A stretch of 64,000 bases of DNA from Pseudoscleropodium purum (GCA_963969395.1 OZ017804.1:7006001-7070000), one strand, 5' to 3'. Positions 11,645 through 25,637 are shown, numbered from the stretch's first letter. The notes: generated by a model not told the origin, from the sequence alone. Numbers and translations: made by a program.

Positions 11645-11946
11645 TGGAAGTTCTACCCATGTCATCAAATGACATGTTGAATGTCTTATAGAAATTAAGT
11701 GATGGGAATCATGGTAAACAAAGACCTCATGACTAATGTTGGAATCTAATGTTGTTAATACATAGTAGATGTAGTGTTAAGAGATTGTGATCCTATGTGT
11801 TAATAGAAGTAAAGTACCACACAAGCATGTTGAAGAATTGGAAGAAGTAAGTGATACTAAGGAGCATAATACATTTTGTAAGGATTTAGACACAATTCTT
11901 GCATAACATAATATATGTCTACTTCATCTATCTTGTATATTGTTTT

Positions 11947-12648
11947 GGGTGATTGCAAGAAACACTTGCCATTTTTTGTGTCCCCTTGGTCTCCATGGAG
12001 GTGATTTTCTTCATAACTTTTGCGGCTTAAGTCCATTTTAGCTGAAATTTCGAGAAGTGGTGCGTGTTGTTGATCTAAACATTCAATAATTTTTTCAATT
12101 TAAAAAATAATAATTTACTATTTTCAAAATGGCCCCAATTGGATGTCTGCCTTGGTTGTTTTGGGGGTTCCTAGTCCTATTTGGGGACTAGAAATGCGAT
12201 TCTAAAGCCAAGGTTTTGATTTGTTGTAGGTGGGCTAACATTCTAAAGACATTTGATGATATTTTTGGCAAAGAACCCGGGGTAAGGGATGCACATAGGT
12301 TGAAAGTAGACACTACTTGTGCAAACACTATAAAGAGAGGAAAAAAGTTTATGATGAATTTTTTATTCACATGGGACCAAAGAAAAGATCAAAAAAATAA
12401 ATTTTTTTACTATTTTCTAAAAATCAAATTCAAAAGTTTCTATTTTTTGCGTTTTTCTAGGATGCTTTTATTGGGCATAAATTTTAGAGATAATTTTTTT
12501 AGGCTTGAATTTTTACACATATATTATTTTTAATGCTTTACAAATTATCCATATTTTATTTATTTAAAATATTATTATTTCAAAAGTTACGAAACTCTAG
12601 TAATAAGGCCGTTTTGAGTCCAAACCGGCAAGTGTTTCTTGCAACTAC
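11947..12648. mobile_element. ~700-bp element G with an 18-bp perfect terminal inverted repeat
   Basis: TTGCAAGAAACACTTGCC at 11953-11970 is matched by its exact reverse complement at 12627-12644. The match extends outward to GGGT on one side and ACCC on the other with two mismatches between. Similar termini recur at about 14764 and 15619-15636. No target duplication is obvious. The 105-residue open frame at 12216-12533 has no recognisable motif. Confidence 0.6.
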
Positions 12649-12684
12649 CCTAATGTGCTTACAATCAATTTATTCCATTTTTAA

Positions 12685-14511
12685 TTAACCTTTTAAGGAT
12701 TTTCAATGTTTTTAGGCCTTACATTATTTCAAAGTACTCAAACTCAAAGTAAGGCTAAAATCTTCATCTATATTTATTCATTAACAAATTAAACCATAGG
12801 ATCTTTTAGAGTACATACTCTTTAGATTTCATAATAAAAAATTTTACCAAATGCAAGGTTAAGTTGCTTGAATTTTAAAAAATAAGCATTTTCAACTCTT
12901 ACCAAATGGTTAGAAGTCATCTTTCAAACTTTTTACACAAAAATGTGTAAACCCTACAACTTTTTATTCTCCATAATATATTAAAGAAATAAGTTGTAAA
13001 TAAATATAAAAATATTTCAAACAAAACATATTTCATATTCATACTTGAAAAAAATAAAAACTAGAAAGTAGTAGAGAATGATTTAAAATACTAAATTAAT
13101 AAGAATTTATTTATGGAATTAAAAAATGACAATTCTAATGGTACTAGTGTTCTAATAAACAATCTACACCCAATGATTTTATTTTTTCAAAAATATTGAA
13201 AATTGAATTAAATAAAGGACTTCAAAGTTTATTTTAGAGTAGAGATTCCATAAGTTCCCACAAACTCTAAAACTTTTCATAACTTTTATCTCATTAATGA
13301 AAATGGAATGATGCAAAGCTTTCCACATATACATAAATCTAGATAATTAATTTCAAACTTTTATTTCTTAATCCCTAAAGTTCTATGACTATCATGTTTT
13401 CACTAGAAACACTTTAAAACTGCCATTTTTAATACAAGTATCAATTTTTTGAAAGAAAAAAAAAATTTAACATATGTAATTGTAGTATGCTAACTTGAAA
13501 ATACATAGTAAAATTTCAAACATTTCCATTGCGTGGATTGCAAGACATAAGCATTCAAATTCACTACAATCATTTTTTCTATTGTGCAAAAAGTAAGGCA
13601 GCTGTACTTCACAAGCTCACTTTTCTATGAAAAAAGGCCCAAAATGGTGGTGCTTTTTTAGATTCTTTTTCCTAGAGAATTTGACCACATGCTTGAAACA
13701 TTTCAGATCATTTGGAATTGTACAACATATAGGAAAAAAATAGCAAGTAGATAGTAGTAGAGAATGATTCAAATACAAAATTGTTAAGAATTTAATATGG
13801 AATGAAAAAAATGCTGATCCCAATGGTTGCAATGTTGTAATAAACAATCTACATCCTAAGATTTTTTTTTCCCCAAAATATTGAAAATTGAGTAAGATAA
13901 AGGACTTCAAAGTTTATTTTAGAGTAGAGATTGAATCCATAATTGCATACAAACTAAAATTCCTCATAGCTTTTGACTCATTGATCAAAATGGAATGATT
14001 CAAAGTTTTCTACGTATATATAACCCTAGAAAACCAATTTCATATTTTTGTTTTCTGGAAAAAGTAATTTTGATCTGCCTAGACTGCCCATTTACAAAAA
14101 AAATAACATATTAGGCTATAATTTTTTACTCATATTTCCAAATGTCATGAAATTTAGTGCACATGAAAGATAATCTTTGTCCACACCTTCTACATAAAAT
14201 TCAGCTTAAAACATACAAATTCTCATTCATAGTAGCTTGCCCAAAATATCCATACAACCAAAAAGTGCATATTGGTCCTTTAGGGATTAAAAAAATTATT
14301 TTTAAAGAAATTTTCTAAGTTGCTCAAGCTATTAGTGAGCAATGAATTTTTAACTATGTAGTCAAAAGTTATGAAAAATCTTGCACCTTAAAGCTACTCA
14401 AGCACATGTTGTGTGAAAAATTCAAAGAAAAAAATAAAAATTCCATTTGTAGTGAGTAGCCTAAAATCACTATGTTGTCAAAAAAATATTGTTTGGACCT
14501 TGAGGGATTAA
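12685..14511. mobile_element. Older TTAA element E0, interrupted by E3
   Basis: The left end TTAACCTTTTAAGGATTTTC and the right end, on the minus strand, TTAATCCCTCAAGGTCCAAA frame 1827 bp. Removing the nested 923-bp E3 (leaving one TTAA) leaves about 908 bp, the usual length of this family. The first 100 bp match the left end of the element at 30692 (AGTAAGGCTAAA and TTATTCATTAA-like text). The text on either side of E3 is continuous with the copy at 33117-34032. No coding capacity. Confidence 0.75.
13368..14290. mobile_element. TTAA element E3 (923 bp), nested inside E0
   Basis: Left end TTAATCCCTAAAGTTC; right end on the minus strand TTAATCCCTAAAGGACC. The outer 13 bases are identical. 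The interior aligns along its length with the copies at 33117-34032 (minus) and 52074-53006, sharing blocks such as GATTGCAAGA, GGACTTCAAAGTTTATTTTA and GCTTGCCCAAAAT. TTAA is present at both boundaries, and the paralogous unfilled site at 33355-33358 has one TTAA. No transposase frame is present. Confidence 0.85.
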
Positions 14512-14763
14512 TCAAAGACTAGATAAAAAAAATTGGTTGGTCTTTCTCACTACAAAATTATTGATCCCAATATACAATACAGATTCACCCCCATATAACA
14601 ACATTTGTAGCATTACTTGAACATTAAAATACATAAACTTGATTCTATAATTGGCATTCAACTTTGATAAGTGAACAATATTTTTGAATAAGTTTGGTGA
14701 AAAATAATGGATGTTTACTAAAGTAAAGTCCAAAATTTGAATTTTGGCTAAAAAAACGAACAT

Positions 14764-15636
14764 TAGAATGCTTGCAAGAAATACTTGTACTATTTTTTGG
14801 CACATGTTGAATGCTAAAATGGATTTCTAGCAGATGTATTGCAAAAATTTGATGAATATAAAATTTATAATGAAGGTTTATATGGCAACTGTCAATGTAA
14901 TTGAACTTTTTTACTTTTTCAAAATTAATTTAGTAAGTCACAATGAATTTCGAATATATGTCATATATGTAAAGGATTTTTTTTTTTTTTTTTTTTGGGG
15001 GTGGGTGGGTGGGGGTGGGGTAACTACTATTGAGCATTCATTGTGAAGAATTTGAAGCTCAAATGTGGTCAACCTACTCCATAAGCAACGTACACCTTCT
15101 CAAGAGAGGGCTTTCAAAAAGAGTGCTTCAAGTCTCTTGTGCATCATTGCCTTATAGTGCACTTTATTCAACATAAATTTTTAAACAATTAAAAATTATA
15201 ATTATGTGTTTTCTTAGGGCTTACTCATCTTTAGTGAATTAGCAACAATGACCACTTTTATTCTAAATTTTAAAAGTAGATTCTATAATTTAAAAAAAAT
15301 GAAGATATAGAAGTCTCTATTTTAAAGGAAAATTGCAATCTATGTCTTATAATAGTACTTGTTTACTTGTGTATGTGCATCATTGAATAGTATTAGTGGA
15401 AAATAAAATTAAAAAACAGAATTGAAAACCACCTCTCTATCGGAAACCAATCAAAATAGACCTTGTCATCCATCTCTTTCATCCAATGATAAACGTACAC
15501 ATGTCGTTGATAGAGGAGATCCACAATCACATCTATGGTCACAATACTTGTAGTACTCGTAGTACAAGTTGACAAAAAAAATCCAAAATGCAACAAATAG
15601 TACATTCAAATGTTTCAATTCTTGCAATCACCCATT
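14764..15636. mobile_element. Possible second copy of element G (~870 bp)
   Basis: The left text GCTTGCAAGAAATACTTG resembles the left end of the element at 11947. The right text TTCTTGCAATCACCCA is the reverse complement of TGGGTGATTGCAAGAA, also seen at 11949-11961. Interior similarity could not be judged by eye. A poly-T/poly-G run lies at 14980-15018. Confidence 0.4.
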
Positions 15637-15639
15637 AAT

Positions 15640-18312
15640 AAAGCAACTTCCAAGACATTGCTAACCATCCACCTTACCCACCCATCCACCCACCTCCTTG
15701 TAATGGAAGGACCAAAGCGAAAATCATAGCCCTCAGAAATAGGACAACATATCAGTCACTAAACAAGCAAATACATCAATGTCCTAGAGAGGCTTTGTCC
15801 TTATATCACTTTCTCATTCTTCAAGTATGATCCTACTCAAACTTCCCCACTTCTTGTAGCATTTGTCGTGTCGTGAATGCAAAGGCTCCTCTCGTTTTGC
15901 TGCAAAGAACAATACAAAATTATGCCATCAATATATTTTACTGCTACAGCGAGAATGTGCAGCCTGATAGCGCAACTCTCTAATTATTATAACTTACTCC
16001 CCATCAGAAGCTGCACAAAATGTCTGAGAAAGCACTGCCTATGACCAATGAAATCAGTACGGTAGTAATGTACCCAAACCTCTTCATGAGTAAGTACCAC
16101 CCCGTGGCTTTAAATCTCGGTCAACTTCAATAAGATTATTTCATCCCAAGATTCACAATCCTTTCCAACCAAATTCCACTAAATTTTAGACAAAACTCCA
16201 TCTGTCAAGAGTTTTTGAACACTTGGTGTAAAAATGGTTCTTTTTTTGCTCTAGAGCTTAGTATAAGCTTGAGTGGCATCTCTCTTTCAGCCTCCCTCCT
16301 AGGCTGAATACTCTACCTTGGATGGTTGTTGTTTATTTTGTTTTTTAATGGTCATCATTCTTTCCTAAAAAAAAATTCTACAAAATTTTTGAATAATCGT
16401 GAAGGATTTTAAGCCGGGAACCGTGTTGAAGGTAACCATACCTAAAATCGACCACTCTTGAAAACAAACTCCTACTTTTGAAGGAAAACTGAGCGAGGAG
16501 AATACCTAAAACGGTGAGAATTAGAAAAACAAGTGTGAAGAGGAGTTGGGGGTCATTTTGGATAGTGAATGGCTTTGTTTACTATGGAGGTGATAACTTT
16601 ACAAGCGGTTGATTTCAAATACACTTTATTTTTGTTTTAACTTGTTTTTTTGTGACATGTTTTTTTTTAATATTATTGTACTAGTGTCATCAAATGGATT
16701 TTTGCATCACCTACTACACAACACTTTTAAGTCTCCTTCACCTTGCATCTTTGAAATTTTGTAACTGCTTTGCAATGCTTTTAAAAAGTATGGAACCACA
16801 CGCATTGTGACTCACAATTCTTCATCAATATGTGAAAATTATTGTTCATTTCCTAGAGCATATCAGATATGTCAGAGAACTTATCTTATTCTTGCAATTT
16901 TCAAGGATGTTCCAGTTCATGCCCAAGATGATGGCTGACATGCATCGTCAATTACCCAGAGTCCTGTCAGCACCAATGAACTGATTTATAAGTAGTTACT
17001 TCCTTGTATTAAGTTAAGTTTAGCTTAACTTAGAGGCAACCATTTTTAATTGGTGGGATCCTACAATCAGGGTTACACTGGCAGTCAATTTATTAATGGT
17101 AGTTAAAAAAATTGGCAACTTTGCAACTTTCAGGATGCACAGCTTAAAACCTAGTTCTGTACATGTGTCCTAGTTTTTTAGAGCCTTGTGTAGATTTGAG
17201 TCACAGTTTTTTTGAAGCCAAAGTCACACCAATTTAATGAACTTGACAACCACTGCATAATTTTTACAAAACTGAGGAGACAACACACAGTTGCAAAGTT
17301 GCTACATCTTGAAATATTTTTCAGTAAATTTTCCTTGAAAGACAACAGGAAATGGCATCTAACCCAAGTTGCTTCATATTTTTCGGAGCTTTGTGAAATT
17401 GGTTATGAAAGTTTGAAGTTGAAATGCAATAGGACTCTAAAGCAATCACACACCCTAGAACATACACCCTTTGTACATTTTGGTACATTGAAGAAATCAA
17501 AATGTACCTCTGTGTGTCATGTTCAGTTCAAAACATACCCAGTCCGAGTTTGAGCCTCCTACCTTAACAGCTTTAACTTAAGATAGCTGAATCCATATGC
17601 CTCCGTCCATGCAGGTTCAATTGTTTGTCAAAAATTCAGTCATTTAAATTTGATGTCAGGCAAATCGACCCAAGAACCCACAATCGTCAACAGGAATATC
17701 TGAACAAATGCCTCATGGCATGGGAGCAACTAAATGGTCTTGCTAATCTCGTACAAAAAAATCTACCGGAGATTCTCCTTTTTCCTGTTCATATATAAAT
17801 GAGAATACCTCATATCTGACCGTTATCCTACACCTGATCTCCAGGAGTTGAAACAAAAAAAGAGCAATAGAAGACCAACACACTTAACTTACCTCACAAC
17901 TTAACTTAGCATCGCAGACGTACAGAAACTCAGGTGTCATGTTGTGTACAGAAACACAAGCGTCACGTTGGGTACGTATACAGTCAGATAAAATGTCCTC
18001 AATAGGGTTATTAGAAATTCCTTTTGTTCAATAAGTTTCTTCGGGTGATAACAAAAGAAAAAAAAAGAAAAAAAAAAAAAAAGGAGTTTGAATTGCTGTT
18101 CATGATTCTACCATTTTTGCAAATACCAAAAAGTATTCCAAAATTCAAGTGCAACAGGCAGTCGCAAACAAGGGTTTTCTAACACCTGCTCCACAGGGAA
18201 GGTAATTAAGATTACAAGTTGTGATCCCCCAATCACAACTTCCAATTTTTCCCCTGAGGTTTCAAAGATGTAATCTGCAAGCTGGTGAGCACAGAATTGA
18301 GGTTTCATACCT
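15640..18312. other. Intergenic DNA, no gene recognised
   Basis: Composition is mixed, with less extreme AT content than the flanks. A TATA-like CATATATAAATGAG lies at 17790-17803, but no convincing coding region or structured RNA follows it. The 113-residue frame at 17212-17553 shows no family motif. Nothing else could be supported. Confidence 0.45.
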
Positions 18313-18388
18313 AAACCCTAATGGAACCCTAATGGAACCCTAATGGAACCCTAATGGAAGCCCTAATGGAGACCCTAATGGACCCTAA
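18313..18388. repeat. Tandem array of an 11-12-bp unit (AACCCTAATGG)
   Basis: About six consecutive units of AACCCTAATGG, with AG inserted in the later copies, run from 18313 and end in GACCCTAAC. The CCCTAA core resembles the plant telomere repeat CCCTAAA but the unit is longer and interrupted by TGG. It is a minisatellite; its relation to telomeric DNA is only suggestive. Confidence 0.9.
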
Positions 18389-21360
18389 CAACACGTACGT
18401 CTTCGTTCCCTGTGTCATGTACTGTGAGGTAAACAACCATAAAGGAGGCCCCCGCACAACATAAACACCTTCAGTTGTCTCGAAACTCCAACCCAAACTT
18501 AACGTCTAAAGGTACAACAAAAGACAAATGGGTACTTCTCTGTGTTAGTCAAAATTGGGAGTTTCCCAAGAAAACTTGACCAAGCTTGCCTCACTGACCC
18601 CGTACACTCGCTGTGTCCCATGCAGCTTGACAAATGGACAACAAGGAGGAAAAAAAAAGGTCAGAAGCAATCCTATGCTGTACCCTTGTCTGATTCAATA
18701 CCCCCGCCATCCGTCGGTCCCGTGATATGCGGACTCTCCTTTCTTGTAGTAATGAAAGTATTGAGGATTTGATAATTACTTTTTTTTTTAATTGATGGTT
18801 CTAATGAGTGAAGGTGTAATGTATCCTCGTAAAGGTGAAACAAGAGGACATGGCTATCAATTGCAATTGCAGAAAGATTTAAAAAAAAAAAAAGGAAGTT
18901 GCAATAGATACAAAGTGCCCCTCATAAACAATGATAGGCTTTACGGAGAAGAACGACCTCTTGTGCAACTACCGAATTGTCTTCTCTTCTTTGTGTGTTT
19001 AGATTTGTACAAGACAATAGCGTGGAATTCAATAGATTCAATGCAAAGTTCAATGTCTTTTGAACTTTGACACACTCAACTTCAAACTACTATTAATAAA
19101 AAAAATTCCATTTTTAGAATTTTTATTTATTTGCAAGTGAAAGTGGATTTAAAAAAAAATTAGACTTCTTATACTTTATTTCATTAGTTAACATCAAACC
19201 TGATTTTCAACCCTAAAATCAGATTTGAAGTACAAATGAAAAAAACAAAAAAGGAACTAGTATAATGGGATGGAGGGAATAGAAGTCAAGGTACGGAAAA
19301 AAAACTAAGACCGGGGAACAAGAAAACACGAATAACAATTGCATGTCTATTGAAACTTTGATCCTTTGTTTTTTGGGGGGGATCATGTTGACAAGTCAAT
19401 GTTTGAAGATGATTCTTAACAATTTCAATTGCCAAAAGGAGTTGAAAATTGAACAGAAACGAATTCGCACCAGACAGCCCACACTACGTGCATTAAAAAC
19501 AACATGACAATGGACAAAAACGTCGTTCAAAAGAAGCATACAAATCATTGCAGGGAAGAAGAAGATGCTCCAATTTTTCAGTTTCAAAAGTACAACAGAA
19601 ATTACGTTATCTTATGTGCAGCTAGACAAGCATTGCAAGACTACTGTCGAGAAGTAGTAGGACTCCCAACAGGTGTCTGACCCCGACGGAGTCTCAAAAG
19701 ACCAAATATCATCCAATATCTACTTATCTTCACATTCTTTTTAAAAACATGTTTTTGAATAATACTGGTAGTCAAGGGGAAAAAAAGCTCAACAAATAGA
19801 TAAGATAAGTGTGATTCATATGGGGTGTCCTTTTACAAGTTTCATTGACCGACTAGCATTCATTATGTACATATCTTTACATTCTTTACAATTATTTTTA
19901 CGAAGAAAAAGGTACATCAAAGATTCATGTTTGTAAAATACAATCAACCAAAAAAAAAATCAACAAAGTAGCAACTATTAATGTGAGACATAAAGAATTG
20001 CATGTCTGCTCAAAATTATCTTGTGAAGGTAAGATTTGCACACATGGGAAAAAGAAAAGAAAAAAAAGGTTGTCACTAATATAGTTAGTGAGAGTGGAAA
20101 TCATGCCTTGTAGCAATGAAGAAATCCACCCAACTTGGTTAAAAACTAGTCATTAGTGACAAATAAATTGAGAAATTCAACATAGTTTGGAGGAACCTTC
20201 TTCAAGGAAAAACAAAACAAAACATTTTTATAGTATTAGTAATTGAAAATCATGAATTTTCAAGAAGATAATTAAATTATTTGGATTAGATGTGTAATTG
20301 CTATGAATTTTCAAAGTAGAAGCTCCCAAGGTCACTAAAACCATCACATAGCTTGGTTATAAAATCAAAATTTAGGGAATCAATAGTCTCCCAATTGCAA
20401 TTAAGTATGGAAACATTTTAATTGCACTTTGGGGAACACTTTCAATAAAAAGTCTATTAGTCAAGAGTAGGTACACAGACGGTTTGGGATGTTTTTACCT
20501 TATCACTACATAATTTAAGTACCAACAACAATAAGCTTGATAAGGTAAGAGGTCTATAAACCAATGTAGTTCTAAAATGCATTCTTTATCTACAAATGAG
20601 TGACATTTTCCTTGAAATATCTATGATTGTCATTGATAAAATAGGTGTGTTTAAAAGAATAGTTTATAGACTTCCTATCTTTTCAATTCCTTACAACTAG
20701 TATTTGTGTGCTATTCAAGGTCAAATCATGGTATTCAAAATTTTGTAATCCTCTTAACAATGACTTTCCTATATACTAATAGCTCACTTCCATGTGGAGT
20801 TGGGGCTAGTGAAGTCCACTAATCAATGGTAGAATGGAGAGTCTAGTTTTTCTAAAAAATCCATTTGATTGTTGATTGCTAGGCTTTGCCAGTATCCACT
20901 CTATATAGAAGACAGATCCAATATGTCGAAGTTCAACATTTGAAATTAAAGCAATAATGTTGCTTTTACTATTTAATGTGCAAACATTTGTTTTACCATC
21001 TTTGTTTTCAAATAAGTTGCATATATGGAATTTTGTTTATAATTTCAACATTGTTTAAACATCAATATAGGTAGAACCTCTTTTAGTGCATGGTATTGGA
21101 ACTATTCTCCTCAAGAGATTTATTCTTCTAGAAAAGTCACATTTATTTAAGTCTATTGGAATATTAATTTTATCTCAAATTTAGAATATTACTTTAGAAC
21201 CAATCCACTTGAAATTGAGCCTACAAAAGATACAATTTGATAACAATGACCAACAACACATGAAGAAATTAATTGCAAAGTTACTCTATCTAAATAAGTA
21301 AGCTAGATAGGAGGACATTTGTTCTAGTTAGGACCATGGTTGTGCAAGCCATACATTTGT
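18389..21360. other. AT-rich intergenic DNA, no gene seen
   Basis: Only short open frames occur, none with a recognisable motif. A run of poly-A tracts is present. No RNA gene or transposon ends were identified. Confidence 0.5.
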
Positions 21361-21363
21361 CAT

Positions 21364-21572
21364 CCTAACTCCCTTAACTTAAGACTTAAAGTTATTATAA
21401 TTTTATAAAAATGTGCTTCAAAATGTGCCCAAACCATCTAAAAACTCCGTAACTTCCTTAACTTAAAACTAAGAGTTACTATACATTTATAAAAGTATAC
21501 TTCAAATTGGATCCACCTACAAATTTCATAACTCAAACTTATGCACTAATAGAGGGTGCACTAATAGAGGTT
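21364..21572. repeat. Two direct ~70-bp repeats with a 95-bp period plus a short duplication
   Basis: TAACTCCCTTAACTTAAGAC at 21366 and TAACTTCCTTAACTTAAAAC at 21461 each continue with TATAATTTTATAAAA-like or TATACATTTATAAAA text, a CTTCAAA block and CCACC or AACC. Immediately downstream TGCACTAATAGAGG is duplicated at 21542 and 21558. Confidence 0.7.
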
Positions 21573-24500
21573 CTACTTGTATACCAAATGTACATTTGGC
21601 AATGACAATTATTTCCATATAACTCAAGCTACCAAATTATAGGTCAAAAAACCCTTGAAACTCTAGTGCAAACAATTCAAATGCAAGAATGTGCTAAAGA
21701 AGATACACATGCCTAAATCCAAGTATGAAAATCATAAGAGAATGCTTAGAGGAATAAATTGAATTAAGCTGAAGGGCTTAGGGTATAAAGAGATTTTTTT
21801 AGGGTTTTAGAGCATTGCCAACATTTCACCTCAAAGGTGATTGGCAAGGGCTTGAGCATGGTGTGTGTGGAATTGTAACCCTATCAAAGACCCAACCATG
21901 GTTGTTACGAGCCTAGTTATACTAAAGTCACTCCTCCAAATACCAAGACAATGTTCTTGCCAAATGCATTGATTGTGCCTCACAAATTTGTCAACAATTA
22001 TTTTGTCTTGTTCTTTATTGCTTGCATTGATTTCAACGTCAAATTTTAGTGATCTTAAAGCCCTAGAAGGCTCAAAATAGTAACTTGTGGCCCAACTTGC
22101 CAATTCAAGTGGCACAACAATTTTTAATAGGAAGTGAGAGTTGCAAGGATGAATAGAAAGTGAGGTAGGGATGAGTGGGGAGTGAGGCAAGATCAAAAGT
22201 GAAAGGGATTCCCAAAGCCCAACGAGTTCATTTGGTGAGCCACCTTTGATATGAAACGTTGGTTATACTCTTAGTCTCATTTGAAGCTTCTAGCAAAAAA
22301 ACAAGTGTTTGACCTTCATTCAATTAAAATGTTGGTAATTATTAGTGGCTAGTTTGCTTATTGAATGCCATTTTTGCACCCCTCATTATGATATTTACAA
22401 CATAATTGAGTCTATTGGGGTGTCACTATTGATGGGATAGTAAGAGATCACTACCTACATGCTTAAAAAATGAGTGAATTAATAATCTTCATACCTATGT
22501 TTTTTTCATTATGATCCCTATATCTATATTTTTCAAAAAATGTTAAATTACAATCAATATGGGATTAACATCTATATCTCACGTACATGTATATCATACT
22601 ATATCAATATTCTATATAAAATTATTATGCCATATATACATTCTAAATATATTCCATATCTTGTATCTATATCAAAGTTTATTTTAATTTTAGTTTAGAG
22701 GGGTGGACAAATCAAGTGTTTTGTTTTTTTAAATTTATTTGCACAGGTGATTCATTAATTGATAAGATTTGTGTATGTCTCTTTCAAGGGATAGTCTGGT
22801 GATTAGGGGTTCATTATTGATTGGCTTGGATCATTATGATATTTTAGTGAGAAGTAACTATGGTAGTGTCTAATTCTTTAATTAGCACACTAGTTAATTC
22901 AACTAGTACAAGAGACATTAGTTGATTGTATTGTATTGTTTTGTATAATCAAAATTAATTTCTAAAGTTTTGATAATTTCAAGGCAAGAAGATATAACTT
23001 TTTATCCTACTAGTCACTAAATAAAAATATATAAAAATGACTTGGTTGTTTGTCATTCACCTCTAAAATGTATTTTTGCTTTGAAATGACGTTTGCTTTT
23101 AAAAATAAATAAAAAATAAAAAATAATTTTTTTTGTACTAATTGAATTAACTTGTGGAGTAATTAGAGTCCTATGATGCTATTATCTACCTTTTGATGTT
23201 GATTCTTCAACAATGTTTTATTTAACTATTAGCTCTATATCCACCTATTATTTACATTTACTTTACATTTTTGTATATGTCAATAGGTTCTTCAAAGACT
23301 TTAGAGAGTATCTTGGATCAAGTTCAAAACACCTCTAAGATTAGGATTTCATTCTTAAGCAAAAAAATGTGTTCAATATAATAATATATTCATGGTATAT
23401 ATACTCTTTTTATTCAATTGATGAAATCACCAAAATGCCATAAAATCTGAAAATAGGGTTATAACTTGCTTTGGATGGATGTGCACAATTTTGCATAAAT
23501 AAATGAACATTCATTCATGATTTTCATATTTTATCTCTATTATTTGAATGTAAATAGTTTCACTACTCAAATGAAAATTGATTTTTTCACCACTCAAAAT
23601 AAATGAAATAAAACAAACTTGCCAACACTAGTAGGAAGTAGTGCTACAAAACATTTTTCTCTAATGTGTTCATATTATAGGCCAATTTAAAATTCATAAT
23701 GCAACATTTGCTTGACAAAACATGGCATATGGATACATTTGCCAATTATTTTGTTATGCCCTTGCATTTCAAATATTAATGATTCATGTCAAAGCATATG
23801 AGACTTTAATAAGCATAGTCTTCAATACAACATTTGCCAATTATTTAGTTATATTTTTGCATTTCAATCATTAATTGCCATGAGAATTACTATTAAACTT
23901 GTTAGCAATAATAGAGACATTTATTATATGTAACACATTTTTGTTGACGTTAATAAGAATTGCAACAACATGATAATGTAGGCAACATGAATATGGGGCT
24001 AAAACCCCTAGAATCCATATTGTTTCCACCTCACTTGCCATATCATATCTACTTCTCTTTGCTATACCATAAATAAAAACCTAAGTAGGAAATTCAAAGG
24101 AGCCCTATTCATGTTTACTTTAACATACAAAACATTTTTTCAGTTATCAAATTTGTATGTTAGACCATATTAACTTAGAGAAGAATTTGAATTAATTTTT
24201 TTGTAATGGTGGGATGTTTTTTCAAATGCATTTTCACATAGAAGTTGAATTTCTCATAAAGAAATTTAGTTGCATTTTAGATCAAGTCCAAAATAACACC
24301 AAGATATCCATTTATTATGGATTGAAAATGAATAAATAAATAAGTGTATATATATATATAAACTTTTACATCATGACAATGTACCCAAAAGAGGCATCCT
24401 AGCCTTGTGCTTGGCCTCTTGCCAAATTTGTACAATCGTCAGATCTGATGTAAAATTAAACAAACCCCCTTACCGCCGTTGATAAACCCACCACGAATGG

Positions 24501-25493
24501 TACTAGATCTAGGTTGTTGATCTAGTGAAAAAATGGAGACACTTCTAAGAGCTATTGATGGAGCGCCATTTGTTAAAAAATTAGGCACCGTCAATGACCT
24601 GATAGGGTTTGGTGACATAACGTTGACTGAAGCTTATTCATTGTCGGGGAATTTGGCATTCAGAATTATAAAGAAGGGGAGGGGAGAGAGGGGGCTTTGA
24701 CAAAAGTTTAAATTATATTATTTTTGAATGGGGGGAGGGGAGGGGATATTGAGTTTTTTATAATTTAAATTGTTTCACAATTGATTGGTGGGGGATGGTA
24801 TATAAAAGGAAGTAAATAAAACAAAATTAATGAAACAATATTTGAGCTTATTGTGACAATTTGTCACAATGAGCTTAAAAGAGACACTTGTGATAATGTA
24901 GGTAAAAGTTGAATGTATCTCTTACATTAAACACAAAGTATGTTATGATTTCATCCATCATGTTCTCATCAATGCAAATTTTCATCCATTTGTTCTCAAT
25001 AATCCCTATTGATATTTAAACATCATTTCTAAAAACCTTGAGACTTGATAAAACCTTCTAGGTGTTGTTGCTTTTCAACAACTTCATCCTATTGTATTAT
25101 ATGAATAGTGTTATGAAATTTCATTTGTCATCACTTAGATAATTATGTTTTCATTCATGTATTTGGAGTGTTGCAAAGAAAGAACATACTATTGCGACAT
25201 CAATGTTGCAAATTTTGCAACAAGGTGTACTGATTTTATTATAGATGGGTAGGAAGGAAAGCTAGGAAGTTGCCTTAGAATAATTAAGTAGATAAAATAT
25301 CAAGTACTCAAGCACTATGGACATGTTTGCATTCATTTATCATCCATAGTTTGCATAATGGAATATAAGAATTTGGAAATTAAAGTTCCACAAATCTCCT
25401 CACATATTGAAAATCTTAATTTTTACAGTATAAATATAGCATAAAAATGTAATGCTTACAATATAACGAAATGAATGGATTGTTGTGCCAATA
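21573..25493. other. AT-rich intergenic DNA, no gene seen
   Basis: The 121-residue minus-strand frame at 21831-22196 is the longest and has no motif I can assign. TA-dinucleotide runs occur near 22560-22680 and 24345-24360, and a G-rich patch at 24674-24745. No element ends were resolved. Confidence 0.5.
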
Positions 25494-25637
25494 TCCCCCC
25501 CCCAAAATTGTTGTTTCGATTGTGGGTTCAGGAATTTGGGGTGAAGGGTTTAGGGTCTGATCGACGGTCTGCGGTCGTCGAGGATGATCGGATGGCCAGG
25601 AGACCTTCACTCCGGCCCTTCTCATTTTCGATGACGA

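Noticed and set aside
21831..22196. 121-residue minus-strand open frame
   Set aside because: No motif, AT-rich flanks without promoter or splice signals; chance is the simplest explanation.
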